A DNA stretch of 64,000 nucleotides, taken from Acidobacterium capsulatum ATCC 51196 (GTDB lineage Bacteria > Acidobacteriota > Terriglobia > Terriglobales > Acidobacteriaceae). Position 1 is the first letter of the stretch, and each line of letters begins with the position of its first letter. Below are positions 10,432-21,480 of the stretch, piece after piece. A program made the position numbers and the translations under genes. The stretch covers positions 3,038,001-3,102,000 of the forward strand of contig NC_012483.1 of assembly GCF_000022565.1 (NCBI RefSeq). Reading direction: 5' to 3'. Under the pieces are notes generated by a model. It searched no databases, was not told where the DNA came from, and saw only the letters and a list, made by a program, of their open reading frames with translations.

Positions 10432-10929
10432 AAGTGTTCAAATCCCTATAAAAGATAATAGGTCTTGGCTTCAAGGTGCCACTGAATGGCGCCATGTTGT
10501 GGTACGCGCGGCTTTTATGTTCAAGCTGATGCCACAGATCTCAAGCGGTGATCAACCGACTGGGTTGCGTCATTCTGAGGCCGAAGGCCGAAGAATCCCG
10601 GCGATGATTCGGGTGCCAATGCTGATCGGAGTTTCTCCCAGAATGGTGGGAGAAACCTTGCGGTGCAACGGGCGTTCGAGGCATCGCCGGGATTCTTCCC
10701 TCGCATGTTTCGACCGGAGGGTCGAAACATGCGGCTCAGAATGACGCGGGCGAGAGCTGTTCCTCAAGCGAGATGGTTGCTGGTCAAAGAGAACAGCTAA
10801 CTCACTCAACGCTCAGACGAGCAACACCCACACAAGCCAAACCCGGCTTGTATGGGGCACCCACCCGATTGCCACTTACTCCCCGGTTTCCACCCCTCCG
10901 CGCCCGCCATTTATAATCGCCATTGCCTT
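10432..10929. other. Long intergenic region between DUF3800 gene and fabZ
   Basis: About 500 bases without a credible gene. The left part is AT-richer and should hold the DUF3800 promoter. The middle (10567-10747) is a nested palindromic element, listed separately. The right part leads to fabZ and shows no clear promoter match that I can defend. Short open frames here only read through the repeat. Confidence 0.6.
10567..10747. repeat. 181-bp nested palindromic element, family R4
   Basis: Outer arms GCGTCATTCTGAG (10567-10579) and its complement (10735-10747) are perfect. Inside them GAAGAATCCCGGCGATG (10590-10606) pairs with 10682-10698. A 14-base hairpin (10702-10715 with 10720-10733) fills the right arm, and TTTCTCCCA/TGGGAGAAA forms a central hairpin near 10632-10655. 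The nested layout resembles a miniature element or a REP-type repeat rather than a terminator. No coding sequence was found in it. Confidence 0.75.
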
Positions 10930-11490
10930 ATGGATACTCCGAACCCCATTCTGGACGGCAAGCAGACCCTGGACATCCGGGAGATCATGTCGATCCTGCC
11001 GCATCGTTATCCGTTTCTGCTGATTGACCGCGTCGTCGAAATCGAGCGCAAGAAGCGGATTGTCGCCATCAAGAACGTCACCATGAATGAGCCCTTCTTT
11101 CAGGGCCATTTCCCCGGCATGCCGGTCATGCCCGGCGTCATGGTCATTGAGGCCATCGCCCAGGCCGGCGGCACGCTGCTCATGCCCGAGGTGCCCGATC
11201 GCGACAAGCTGCTCATCATGTTCACCAGCATCGAGCGCGCCAAGTTCCGCCGCCCGGTCGTGCCCGGTGACCAGCTCCGCATTGAGATCGACGTGCTCAA
11301 CTGGAAGCCTCGCCGCGCCAAGATGGAAGGCCGCGCCCTGGTGGACGGCAAGCTCGCCTGCGAAGCCACGGTGATGTGCCAGCTCGTGCCCCGGCCCGAC
11401 GCACAAGCCACCGAAGCCGCTCCGGCCGCTGAGTCCGGCGCTGAATCCGCTCCCGCGCAGGAAGCCATCTCCACAGTGAGCGCCGAGTGA
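10930..11490 (+). CDS. fabZ: (3R)-hydroxyacyl-ACP dehydratase FabZ
   Basis: 186 residues. The hot-dog fold signature is clear: LPHRYPFLLIDRVVEIE, then the catalytic-His segment FFQGHFPGMPVMPGV and the helix IEAIAQAGGTLL with its acidic residue. FabZ dehydrates 3-hydroxyacyl-ACP in type II fatty acid synthesis. The core ends near residue 150; the remaining 35 residues are Ala/Glu-rich and look disordered, an extension beyond the usual length. I start at the ATG at 10930 (MDTPNP), since residues encoded upstream are not conserved. Its TGA overlaps the lpxA GTG, so the two are coupled. Confidence 0.95.
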   Translation: MDTPNPILDGKQTLDIREIMSILPHRYPFLLIDRVVEIERKKRIVAIKNVTMNEPFFQGHFPGMPVMPGVMVIEAIAQAGGTLLMPEVPDRDKLLIMFTSIERAKFRRPVVPGDQLRIEIDVLNWKPRRAKMEGRALVDGKLACEATVMCQLVPRPDAQATEAAPAAESGAESAPAQEAISTVSAE

Positions 11491-12263
11491 GCATTCATCC
11501 CACGGCCATCGTGGCCGAAGGCGCGGTGGTTCCCGCCTCCTGCACGGTCGGGCCTTACTGCACCATCGGCCCCAATGTCGTGCTGGGCGAGGACTGCGAG
11601 CTGGCCTCACATGTAGTGCTCGACGGCCACCTCACGGCGGGCGCGCGCAACAAGTTCTACAGCTTCGCCTGTGTCGGCATCGCCCCGCAGGACCTCAAGT
11701 ACAAGGGCGAGCCCACCGCCGTCGTGCTCGGCGATGACAACACCATTCGCGAGTACGTCACCATCTCGCGCGGTACTCCCGGCGGCGGCGGCGCCACGCG
11801 CGTCGGCTCGGGATGCCTCATCATGGCCTACACGCACATCGGCCATGACAGCGTGATTGGCAACGGATGCATTCTGGCCAACGCCGCCACGCTGGCCGGC
11901 CACGTCATCGTAGAGGACTACGCCACCGTCGGCGCGCTCTGCCCCGTGCATCAGTTCTGCCGCATCGGGCGCTACGCCTACATTGGCGGCGGCACCACCA
12001 TCACGCAGGACGTGCTGCCCTTTTCCCTGACCTCAGCCAAACGCGAAACGCACGCCTACGGCCTCAACAAGGTGGGCCTTGAGCGGCGCGGCTTTGACCG
12101 CCCCCGGCTGCGCGCCATTCAGCACGCCTACCGCCTGCTGCTCGCCGCCAAAATGAACACCACGCAGGCCATCGCCAAACTGCGCGAAGAGGGCATCGCC
12201 ACCGAAGACGTCGCCTACCTCGTCGAGTTCATCGAGCAGTCCGAGCGCGGCGTGCTCAAATAG
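11487..12263 (+). CDS. lpxA: Acyl-ACP--UDP-N-acetylglucosamine O-acyltransferase LpxA
   Basis: 258 residues, the first enzyme of lipid A synthesis. The left-handed beta-helix hexapeptide repeats run through the first 180 residues (IHPTAIVAEGAVV and onward). The catalytic-His segment is AYTHIGHDSVIGN, and the conserved end of the helix, QDVLPFSLTSAKRETHAYGL with LNKVGLERRGF, is intact. The GTG start overlaps the fabZ stop by four bases. The fabZ-lpxA order matches the classic lpxD-fabZ-lpxA cluster, although lpxD is absent here. It is cytosolic. Confidence 0.96.
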   Translation: MSIHPTAIVAEGAVVPASCTVGPYCTIGPNVVLGEDCELASHVVLDGHLTAGARNKFYSFACVGIAPQDLKYKGEPTAVVLGDDNTIREYVTISRGTPGGGGATRVGSGCLIMAYTHIGHDSVIGNGCILANAATLAGHVIVEDYATVGALCPVHQFCRIGRYAYIGGGTTITQDVLPFSLTSAKRETHAYGLNKVGLERRGFDRPRLRAIQHAYRLLLAAKMNTTQAIAKLREEGIATEDVAYLVEFIEQSERGVLK

Positions 12264-12270
12264 ATCGCAT

Positions 12271-13119
12271 ATGAGCAAACTGGGCCTCATCGCCGGCAAC
12301 GGGCGCTTTCCGTTTCTGCTGCTGGAGGCCGCGCGCGCCAGCGGCCTCGAAGTCGTCGTGGCCGCCATCAAAGAAGAGACCGACCCGGAGATGAACGACC
12401 GCGCCGCCGCCGACCCCGGCCTGCGCGTCTACTGGCTCTCGCTGGGCGAGCTGTCCAAGCTGATCGATACCTTTCACAAAGAGGGCGTCACCCGCGCCGT
12501 CATGGCCGGGCAGGTGCGCCATAAGCAGATCTTCTCCAGCATTCGCCCTGACTGGCGTCTCGCCAAGCTGCTCATGAGCCTGCGCACGCGCAATACAGAC
12601 ATGCTGCTGGGCGCGGTCGCGAAGGTTCTCGGCGACGAAGGCATCGAGCTCATCTCTTCGACGACTTACCTGGAACCAATGTTGGTTGAGCCGGGCGTGC
12701 TGACCGAGCGCGCGCCCGAGGAAGACGAGCAGCGTGACATCGCCTACGGCCGCGAAGTCGCCAAAGGCATCGCCGGATACGATCTCGGCCAGACCGTCGT
12801 CGTTGCCGCGCAGGCCTGCGTCGCGGTCGAAGCCATGGAAGGCACCGATGCCACCATCGAACGCGCCGGTGCGCTTATGCGCACGCTTGACGATGAAGCC
12901 TCCACGCTCTCGCACCGCCTCACCGTCGTGAAAGTGGCGAAGCCGAAACAGGACATGCGCTTTGACGTGCCCGTGATCGGCCTGCGCACCATCGAGACGA
13001 TGATCGCTGCCGGAGCCACCTGTTTGGCCATAGAGGCAAAACGCACCCTCATTTTTGACAGGGATGGAGTACTCGCCCGCGCCAACGCTGCGCGCATTGC
13101 GATCATCGCCGCCGAATAA
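12271..13119 (+). CDS. lpxI: UDP-2,3-diacylglucosamine diphosphatase LpxI
   Basis: 282 residues of the LpxI (former DUF1009) family, which makes lipid X from UDP-2,3-diacylglucosamine and replaces LpxH in many lineages. Recognisable blocks are LGLIAGNGRFPFLL at the N terminus, AVMAGQVRHKQIF and the C-terminal MRFDVPVIGLRTIETM. Metal-binding acidic residues are spread through the C-terminal domain. It starts seven bases after lpxA, so fabZ-lpxA-lpxI is one lipid A operon. Confidence 0.95.
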   Translation: MSKLGLIAGNGRFPFLLLEAARASGLEVVVAAIKEETDPEMNDRAAADPGLRVYWLSLGELSKLIDTFHKEGVTRAVMAGQVRHKQIFSSIRPDWRLAKLLMSLRTRNTDMLLGAVAKVLGDEGIELISSTTYLEPMLVEPGVLTERAPEEDEQRDIAYGREVAKGIAGYDLGQTVVVAAQACVAVEAMEGTDATIERAGALMRTLDDEASTLSHRLTVVKVAKPKQDMRFDVPVIGLRTIETMIAAGATCLAIEAKRTLIFDRDGVLARANAARIAIIAAE

Positions 13120-13182
13120 CGATAATGAGTCGGGCGGAAGCCCACGGTCCGCCAATGCGGGCCACTTTTCGGAGCAAACCTC

Positions 13183-13731
13183 ATGAGCAGATTCTGGATC
13201 ATCGTACTCGTGGCCGTCGTGGTGACGTTGGGCGGCCTGGCGTTGCGCAGCTTCGCAGCGAAAGTCCCAGGCATGCCGCGGGTGGGCCAGATGGCTCCCG
13301 GCTTCACGCTGCCCAATCAGGAGGGCCAGCCGGTCAGCCTCGACAGCCAGCGCGGCAAATGGGTGGTGCTCTACTTCTACCCCAAGGACATGACGCCCGG
13401 CTGCAGCATCGAAGCCCACAACTTTCAGCGCGACATCGAGAAGTATCACGCCGCCAATGCCCTCATTCTGGGCGTGAGCCTCGACACCGTGAAGAGCCAC
13501 AAAAAGTTCTGCACCAAAGATGGACTCGGCTTCACCCTGTTGAGCGATCACCAGGCGCAGGTTTCAAAAGACTACGGCGTGCTCGGCAATTACATGGGCT
13601 TCAAGATCGATCATCGCGTGACGTTCCTCATCAATCCAGAAGGCCGCGTCGTGAAGGTGTGGCCCAAAGTCAGCCCCAGCGGCCACAGCGAAGAGGTGCT
13701 CGCGGAGCTGGCAGCGCAGCAGAAGGCCTGA
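13183..13731 (+). CDS. bcp: Membrane-anchored peroxiredoxin, Bcp/PrxQ type
   Basis: 182 residues. Residues 1-25 form a single hydrophobic anchor or uncleaved signal, then a thioredoxin-fold peroxiredoxin follows. YFYPKDMTPGCS holds the peroxidatic Cys. In E. coli Bcp the resolving Cys is five residues on; here that position is His (EAHNF), while another Cys sits in HKKFCTKDGL, the site of the alternative resolving Cys in a known PrxQ subgroup. It reduces peroxides with thioredoxin, apparently at the outer face of the inner membrane. It is 63 bases after lpxI and is possibly cotranscribed. Confidence 0.9.
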   Translation: MSRFWIIVLVAVVVTLGGLALRSFAAKVPGMPRVGQMAPGFTLPNQEGQPVSLDSQRGKWVVLYFYPKDMTPGCSIEAHNFQRDIEKYHAANALILGVSLDTVKSHKKFCTKDGLGFTLLSDHQAQVSKDYGVLGNYMGFKIDHRVTFLINPEGRVVKVWPKVSPSGHSEEVLAELAAQQKA

Positions 13732-13758
13732 GAGCAACCCGTTTTCAAGACGCAAAAA

Positions 13759-13784
13759 AGCCCGGCGCATTGCCGGGCTCTTTT
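13759..13784. terminator. Bidirectional rho-independent terminator
   Basis: AGCCCGGC (13759-13766) pairs with GCCGGGCT (13772-13779), followed by CTTTT on the plus strand and a run of T on the minus strand. It separates the convergent bcp and histone-like genes and can serve both. Confidence 0.9.
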
Positions 13785-13816
13785 GCTTGCCTCGTCTTAC
13801 TTATGTTGCCGTAGAA

Positions 13817-14542
13817 CTACTTCTTCTTCGGAGCAGCTTTCTTGGCGGCCTTCTTGGCAGGCGCCTTCTTCGCTGCAGCTTTCTTGGCGGGAGCCTTCTT
13901 GGCTGCCGTCTTCTTGGCTGCGACCTTCTTAGCAGGAGCCTTCTTGGCGGCTGCCTTCTTGGCCGGAGCCTTCTTCACTGCGGTTTTCTTTGCTGCGGCC
14001 TTCTTGGCCGGAGCCTTCTTTGCGGTCTTGACTGCCAAAGGAGTACCTCGTTTGGTTGATTTTTTACTGCTTGTGCTCTTCGCAGCCGAGGATTTCTTCT
14101 TGACTGCTCCGCCGCTGAGAGCACGCTTACTGCTGGACTTCGCGGCAGACTTGGTGGCGGGTTTCTTGGCAGCGGCTTTCTTCACTGCCTTCTTCGCCGA
14201 AACTTTCTTCGCGGCCTTTTTGGCCGGGGTCTTCTTCGCAGCTTTCTTTGCCGGTGCCTTCTTTGCTGCTGCCTTCTTCGCCGGCTTCTTTACCGCCGGA
14301 GCCTTGGGGGCTTCTTCCGCGACTAGCAGAAACTCCGCTTCGGTCACGGCAGCAGCCGGAACTGCGAACTCCTGCTCGTCCTCCAGCGCGTCGTCTTGAT
14401 CATCGTCAGAAGAAACCGAGATCGTTACCTCTTCTTCTTCTTCCTCGTCGTCAAAGCTGTTCTCAAGCTCTTCAGCCGAGTCATCTGGTTCCGGCTCGAA
14501 GTCGCTGTCGTGATATGCGTACAATCTGCGATGATCCTGCAT
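13817..14542 (-). CDS. Lys/Ala-rich histone H1-like protein with acidic N terminus
   Basis: 241 residues in two parts of opposite charge. Residues 1-65 are acidic, with runs of Asp/Glu after [20 protein letters not shown]. From about residue 75 to the end the chain is built of [12 protein letters not shown]-type repeats ending PKKK, like eukaryotic histone H1 tails and bacterial Hc1/HupS-like nucleoid proteins. It should bind DNA through the basic tail. The start at 14542 has GGAGG eight bases upstream; an ATG at 14605 is in frame but lacks one. The repeated codons make the opposite strand open, but that frame is not a gene. Confidence 0.8.
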   Translation of the reverse strand: MQDHRRLYAYHDSDFEPEPDDSAEELENSFDDEEEEEEVTISVSSDDDQDDALEDEQEFAVPAAAVTEAEFLLVAEEAPKAPAVKKPAKKAAAKKAPAKKAAKKTPAKKAAKKVSAKKAVKKAAAKKPATKSAAKSSSKRALSGGAVKKKSSAAKSTSSKKSTKRGTPLAVKTAKKAPAKKAAAKKTAVKKAPAKKAAAKKAPAKKVAAKKTAAKKAPAKKAAAKKAPAKKAAKKAAPKKK

Positions 14543-14723
14543 CGGTGTGCCCTCCAGGGCTTCGCTTCTTTGCCTTCGCTTCAGATTTGCAATCCGCTGC
14601 CGCACAAAAGCCCTGCGGCGCGGATTATAGCAACAGCATGCATCGCCCCGCCATAACGCGCAAGTATTTCGTGATGTACTTCTGAAGCTTTGGTGATCTT
14701 TATCACACGCGGTGGCAAAATTT

Positions 14724-16808
14724 TTATCTCAAAGCAGAGACGCGCAGCGAGTGTCCGGCGCGAATCTCATTTCCGCGCAGATGATTCCAGTGGCGCAGGT
14801 CAGTGATCGAAACATGAAAGCGCGCGGCAATGCCGCCAATGGTGTCGCCGCGCCGCACGCGGTAATAGCGTGGGTGTGACGCAGCGGCATGCGCAGCGTG
14901 CGCGGCTTCATGAGACGCGCGCGCGCTGTGGTGCGCCGGCGGATCGGCCAGTGTCGCGTGCTCATGCGGAGGCGAGACACGCAGAGAATGTCCGGCCGCA
15001 ATTTCGTTGCCGTGCAGATGATTCCAGCGGCGCAGGTCTTCAATCGAAACGTGGTAGTGGTCCGCAATGCCGCCCAGCGTTTCTCCCCGGCCGATGCGAT
15101 GGTACTCCGTGCCTCCGCGCGCATAGGTGGTGTTGCGCATCTCAGCCCGCACCGGCGTGGAAACATGCAGAAGCTGGCCCGCACGCAAAAAACTGCTGCG
15201 CAGATGGTTCCAGCGCCGCAGACTGAGAACAGAGACGCCATAGCGATCCGCAATCGAGACCAGCGTATCGCCGCGCCGCACGCGGTAGACCAGCGTGCGA
15301 AGCAGGCTCGGCTGGGAGGGCCGCGCCACCGGAATCACGACCGCGTCGCGCTGCGCCAGATCAGTGGGTGCATCAATCTGGTTGACCGACGCCAGCTCAT
15401 CCTCTGAGACGTGATACTCGTGCGCGATGGACGCCAGTGTGTCCGTGGGCTGCACCTGATGAAAGCGCCAGTCTCGCCGGTCGTCGGGCGGAATGAGCGC
15501 AATGTCCTGCTCAAAGCTGCTCTTGGTGCCCGAAGGAATGCGCAGAGTAAAGGCCTCATCCGGCGGAGTCGCGCCGCGCAGCAGGCTTGGGTTGAGTGCC
15601 TCCAGTTGATCCACTGAGGCGCCCGTGATGTCGGCGACGAGATGCAGGTTGATCTCCGTGTGCGTCTCCACCGTGTCATACGTCAGTGGAGGATCAAGGC
15701 TCAGGTCGTTGAGCCCATACTGGCCCGGGTGCTTGGCCATGAAGGTGACGGCCAGAATAATCGGAACGTAGTTCTTCGTTTCCGCCGGCAGATTGTTGAG
15801 CTTGTAGAGCTGCCAGAAGTCGGCATAGCCGGTACGCTCGACCGCGCGTTGCACATTGCCCGCGCCCCAGTCGTAGGCGGCCATGGCCAGGTACCAATCA
15901 CCCAACTGGTCATAGTCCGCCTTGATGAGCCGGCAGTAGGCTTCGGTAGCAAGCACCGGATCAAAGCGCTGATCCACCCACGCGTTATGCAGCAGGCCAT
16001 AATTGCCGTAAGGCATGAACTGCCACATGCCGCCCGCGCCCGACGAGCGATTCATCGCAGTTGGATTGAAGCCCGATTCCGCGACCGCCTGATAATAAAG
16101 ATCCTGCGGCAGGCCGGCCTTCTTCAAGACGCCTTCGATCATCCCCTTGTAGCGGCCGCCGCGTTCGAGCGAGGCCACGATGGTGTCATGTCCGCGCTTC
16201 GTGTTTTCAAAAAAGTTGATGTAGCTGGCGACATAATCGTTCATCACCAGCGGCAGGTCAGACTGCGTGGTCTTGATCTCGGCCGCGGCCTGGGCTTCGA
16301 GCTTCGCGTTTACAGGAAACGTGACGTTGTTGGCCACATCTACCGGCGAGGGCTCTGATTCGGTGAGCCCGTTGCCTTGCTTGAGCGCATCCATTTCGAG
16401 CGTGTCCACGGAATCGACAATGCGGTCAAACTCGGCGCGCAGAGCAGCATCGGTCTTGAGATTGACGCCACAGGTCAGCAACTGATCCACGGCACGGTTA
16501 AAGTGCTGCCGCGCGGTGTCGAGGTTGCCCTGCTGGTAGGCATCAAGGCCGCTGTGGTACTGGTCCTCCACGCCTGCAATGATGCGCTGGTCGCGATCGC
16601 TCGGCGTGCTTTCCGCCGTGGCGGCCGCCGCAGTGTCATCAGGCGAGGCGGGCGCCGCCGTCGCCGGGGCCACCGCCCCGCGCGGCACGGTGTTGGCCGC
16701 CTGCTGTGAGGGACAACCCGTGAGTGTGAGCAAAATAGCCCCCGAAAGGGCTCCGGTGAGCAGGATTCTGGATACAGCCATGATCAAAAGACGAGAACTC
16801 CCCTTCAT
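14724..16808 (-). CDS. LysM-domain membrane-bound lytic transglycosylase, MltD-like
   Basis: 694-residue lipoprotein; the signal ends at ILLTLTGC, so Cys32 would be lipidated. The SLT (family 1) catalytic domain lies near residues 225-360 with the glutamate in [20 protein letters not shown], then WQFMP and [16 protein letters not shown]. Four LysM repeats follow (near 440-490, 505-550, 570-615 and 645-690), each with a YRVRRGDTL-like opening. It cleaves peptidoglycan between MurNAc and GlcNAc, leaving 1,6-anhydro ends. MltD normally has two or three LysM units, so four is on the high side. An alternative ATG is at 16781. It diverges from lepA. Confidence 0.92.
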   Translation of the reverse strand: MKGSSRLLIMAVSRILLTGALSGAILLTLTGCPSQQAANTVPRGAVAPATAAPASPDDTAAAATAESTPSDRDQRIIAGVEDQYHSGLDAYQQGNLDTARQHFNRAVDQLLTCGVNLKTDAALRAEFDRIVDSVDTLEMDALKQGNGLTESEPSPVDVANNVTFPVNAKLEAQAAAEIKTTQSDLPLVMNDYVASYINFFENTKRGHDTIVASLERGGRYKGMIEGVLKKAGLPQDLYYQAVAESGFNPTAMNRSSGAGGMWQFMPYGNYGLLHNAWVDQRFDPVLATEAYCRLIKADYDQLGDWYLAMAAYDWGAGNVQRAVERTGYADFWQLYKLNNLPAETKNYVPIILAVTFMAKHPGQYGLNDLSLDPPLTYDTVETHTEINLHLVADITGASVDQLEALNPSLLRGATPPDEAFTLRIPSGTKSSFEQDIALIPPDDRRDWRFHQVQPTDTLASIAHEYHVSEDELASVNQIDAPTDLAQRDAVVIPVARPSQPSLLRTLVYRVRRGDTLVSIADRYGVSVLSLRRWNHLRSSFLRAGQLLHVSTPVRAEMRNTTYARGGTEYHRIGRGETLGGIADHYHVSIEDLRRWNHLHGNEIAAGHSLRVSPPHEHATLADPPAHHSARASHEAAHAAHAAASHPRYYRVRRGDTIGGIAARFHVSITDLRHWNHLRGNEIRAGHSLRVSALR

Positions 16809-16897
16809 TGTAGGCCGCGAGCCTCAAAATGCCGATGGTAAGATCAGCTTTTAGGGAAGTTTCCCGCTTTGGCTCTTCTTCCCGCCCCCTTTTCTTC

Positions 16898-18715
<1,818 letters not shown>

Positions 18716-18749
18716 CCAGAGAGCGCACGAAGCTCCCGTCTTTGCCGGG

Positions 18750-19682
18750 CTACTGCGCAGTCTGCCGCACCCATTCCGCCATCTCCCGGCGCGCTTCAAA
18801 CGACTGCGGCAATGCGGCCACCGTCAGCGGCCACACGGCAAAGTTGTGATGCATTCTGCCGTAATGAATATGCGTCACCGCCACGCCCGCCTCGGTGAGC
18901 CGCTCTGCATAGCGAATGCCCTCGTCGCGCAGCACGTCATACTCGCCCGTCATCACCAGCGCAGGTGGCAATCCGCTCAGGTCGCTCGCCCGCACCGGCG
19001 CAAAGCGTGGATCGCCGCGCTGCTCCTCCCCGGCAAGATACTGGCCGATGTACCAGCGCATGCTCTCCGCTTCCAGCCCGTAGCCGGTCGCATTGCTCTG
19101 GTAGGAGGCATATTCTTCCGGCGCGCCATCGGTCGCAGGAAACAGCAGCAGTTGCCCGCGCAACGTGGCCTTGCCGCTCAGCAGCAGCGCAACGGCCGCC
19201 GCCAGATTGCCTCCCGCGCTGTCCCCGCTCACAAAAACGCGCTTCGCATCGCCGCCCAGCTCCGCCGCATGCTCCAGCACCCACAGAGTGGCCGCTTCGG
19301 CATCTTCCACGGCTGCCGGAAACTTATGCTCCGGCGCAAGCCGGTAATCGACCGAAACAATCACAGCCTGCGTGAGGCCGCACAGATAGCGGCAAAAGGG
19401 ATCGTGTGTCTCCAGCGAACCCACCACCCAGCCGCCGCCGTGAAAGTGAACGATCACGGGCGCGGGCTCCGCTGCTCCTGCCGAATAAACGCGCGCGGGT
19501 ATCGCCCCGGCGGGGCCCGCAATCTCCACATCCTGCGTGCGTACCTGCGGCAGGTCGGGAAACTTCATCCCGGCGGCCATTTTCTGAACGTTGGCGCGAA
19601 GCTGATCGGGCGTCACCTGGTCGAGTGGCGGCGCGGGCGGAAGGCTATCCAGAAGAGCGCGAAGCTTGGCATCGATAGGCAT
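18750..19682 (-). CDS. Alpha/beta-hydrolase, hormone-sensitive-lipase family esterase
   Basis: 310 residues of the bacterial HSL (family IV) esterases. The oxyanion motif is VIVHFHGGGWVVG, the nucleophile elbow is VSGDSAGGNLAAAVA, and the distal acid and His lie in GEYDVLRDEG and HYGRMHHNF. There is no signal peptide, so it acts in the cytoplasm on short-chain esters. It ends in a run of four same-strand genes (peptidase, metallo-hydrolase, TauE-type permease, esterase). The substrate is unknown. Confidence 0.9.
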   Translation of the reverse strand: MPIDAKLRALLDSLPPAPPLDQVTPDQLRANVQKMAAGMKFPDLPQVRTQDVEIAGPAGAIPARVYSAGAAEPAPVIVHFHGGGWVVGSLETHDPFCRYLCGLTQAVIVSVDYRLAPEHKFPAAVEDAEAATLWVLEHAAELGGDAKRVFVSGDSAGGNLAAAVALLLSGKATLRGQLLLFPATDGAPEEYASYQSNATGYGLEAESMRWYIGQYLAGEEQRGDPRFAPVRASDLSGLPPALVMTGEYDVLRDEGIRYAERLTEAGVAVTHIHYGRMHHNFAVWPLTVAALPQSFEARREMAEWVRQTAQ

Positions 19683-19739
19683 AACGGCTTAGATGAAGCG
19701 GCTCCGGTGGGGATGCAATTCTGACGCCGCACGCACAAC

Positions 19740-20483
19740 TCAGCCCGCCGCATGCACCGTCTGCGCCAGCAGAATCACGCCAATCACCATCAGGCCCACA
19801 TAAACATACTTGAGAAATCTCTCCGGATGCATGCGGCGATTCACCCATCGCCCCAGCGGAATCACAGGCAGCAGCACCGGCAGCGAAATCAGGTAGTAGT
19901 GCGTGACCGTGTGCGTCCACAGCCCGGCGCGCCAGTAGCCCAGCATGCAGAGTGCGCTGGCCGGCAAAAAATATCCCTGCAGCGTGGCGCGAAATTGCGG
20001 CGCGGGCCACCGCCGCAGCGCCCCATAAATCACCAGCGGCGGACTGTTCATGCCATAAGCGCCGCCCAGCACGCCGGCCAGCAGTCCGCAGCCCAGCAGC
20101 AGGGGGCGATGATCGCGGCGAATCTGCCAGCGCTGCAGGCCCGTCAGCGAGAACAGTGCAAACCCCATCAGTAGCAGCGCCAGCGCAATCTTGACCGCGC
20201 CCTCATGCCCGCTGGTAAGCAGCATCAATCCCAGCGGAATACCAAAACACGTCGCCACCAGCCACGACAGCGCGCTGCCGAAGTGAATCTTCTTCCAGTC
20301 CTGAATCAGAATGACCGTTGCCACCGTGATGGAGAGCAGAACCGCGAGCGGAGCGGCCGTTTGCACCGGCATGCAGAAGGCCAGCAGCGGCACTGCCAGC
20401 AGCGACTCTCCAAACCCGAAGGTCGAGCGCACGCCGGTCGCCAGCAACACAATGAGGATCACAAACAGAGAAGTGGAGAGCAT
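19740..20483 (-). CDS. TauE/SafE-family permease
   Basis: 247 residues, almost wholly hydrophobic with seven or eight predicted membrane segments. The N-terminal STFGFGESLLAVPLL and the mid-protein GVLGGAYGMNSPPLVIYGAL are the two repeats of the TauE/SafE family, which exports sulfite, sulfoacetate or other organosulfonates. Nothing nearby handles sulfur compounds, so the substrate stays open. It starts 82 bases after the metallo-hydrolase gene on the same strand. Confidence 0.85.
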   Translation of the reverse strand: MLSTSLFVILIVLLATGVRSTFGFGESLLAVPLLAFCMPVQTAAPLAVLLSITVATVILIQDWKKIHFGSALSWLVATCFGIPLGLMLLTSGHEGAVKIALALLLMGFALFSLTGLQRWQIRRDHRPLLLGCGLLAGVLGGAYGMNSPPLVIYGALRRWPAPQFRATLQGYFLPASALCMLGYWRAGLWTHTVTHYYLISLPVLLPVIPLGRWVNRRMHPERFLKYVYVGLMVIGVILLAQTVHAAG

Positions 20484-20565
20484 GAGAGTGCGTAATCCTG
20501 CGCCGAAGCGCTCAAGAGGTGCGAGCCAGTTTCATTTGGTGTCAGGGCATGCGAAGCAGAGCGAA

Positions 20566-21477
20566 TCAGCCCTGCCGCATCACCGGCTTGCTCTTTTCAT
20601 TCAGCTTCACATGCCCAAACGGCACGTGGTGGTCATGCGTGAAGAGCACCAGCCACTGCTCCGGAATCGCCCTCTTGTAAAACCGCTTGCGCTGCTCAAT
20701 GCACGTGAGCGGATCAAGGTCATACCCCATCACCCACGTGATATCCAGGTGTGCGCTCGTCGGAATCAAATCCGAGATGTAGCATCCCCGCTGCCCCGCT
20801 GAATCAATGTTCACCGCGAGCAGTTGCGAGGTGTGTCCCGGATAACACTCCACCGAAATCCCGGGCACAATCTCCGTCACTTCATTGGGCCGCGTGTCCA
20901 GCAGCGTCATCTGCCCGCTCTCCACCAGCGGATCGTAATTCGGGCTGTTGTAGCTGACCGCGTCGCGCTCCAGTTGCAGGTGCCCGTGGGCTACTTCCCC
21001 TCGGTGCGCAAAGTAGCGCGCATTCGGGAAGGTCGGCACAATGCGTCCATCCGGCAGCTTCGTCGTGTTCCAGCCGCAGTGGTCAAAGTGCAGATGCGTG
21101 TTGATCACCACATCCACTTCTTCCGGCCGCACGCCCGCGGCCTCCAGCGCGCGCGGCAACTGCTCCTTGGCTTCAAAAATGGCGCGCATCTTCTCGCTCA
21201 TTTTGTTGCCGAGGCCCGTCTCAATCGCCACGGTGTGCTGGCCCGTGCGCACAATCACCGTGTTGGTGCCCAGCAGAATGCGGTTCTGCGCATCCGCGGG
21301 CGCGCGCTTCTCCCACATCGGCTTGGGGACGACTCCGAACATCGCCCCTCCGTCGAGAAAGTAGTGCCCGTCGCTCACCACCGTCAGCTCAAAGTCGCCA
21401 ACGGTGGTGCGGCCGCGCACCGGCTCGTGAGTATTCGCCCGCTCTGCAGGATGGCTCAGGGCTGCAGGATGCGCCAT
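20566..21477 (-). CDS. MBL-fold metallo-hydrolase
   Basis: 303 residues. The zinc motif NTHLHFDHCGWN (HxHxDH) is intact, with further ligands in ECYPGHTSQLLAV and a later LIPTSAHLDI Asp/His region. There is no signal peptide. The sequence resembles the lactonase/quorum-quenching-like branch of the superfamily, but the substrate cannot be called. AGGAG lies nine bases before the ATG, inside the end of the upstream peptidase gene, whose stop is three bases away, so the two are translationally linked. Confidence 0.87.
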   Translation of the reverse strand: MAHPAALSHPAERANTHEPVRGRTTVGDFELTVVSDGHYFLDGGAMFGVVPKPMWEKRAPADAQNRILLGTNTVIVRTGQHTVAIETGLGNKMSEKMRAIFEAKEQLPRALEAAGVRPEEVDVVINTHLHFDHCGWNTTKLPDGRIVPTFPNARYFAHRGEVAHGHLQLERDAVSYNSPNYDPLVESGQMTLLDTRPNEVTEIVPGISVECYPGHTSQLLAVNIDSAGQRGCYISDLIPTSAHLDITWVMGYDLDPLTCIEQRKRFYKRAIPEQWLVLFTHDHHVPFGHVKLNEKSKPVMRQG

Positions 21478-21480
21478 CGG

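Noticed and set aside
10521-10809. Short open frames on both strands inside the R4 element
   Set aside because: They only translate the inverted repeats and show no ribosome-binding site or conserved pattern.
13842-14399. Plus-strand frame coding for a highly hydrophobic 185-residue protein
   Set aside because: It is the complement of Lys/Ala repeat codons (AAG/GCC read as CTT/GGC), so the hydrophobicity is an artefact of the histone-like gene.
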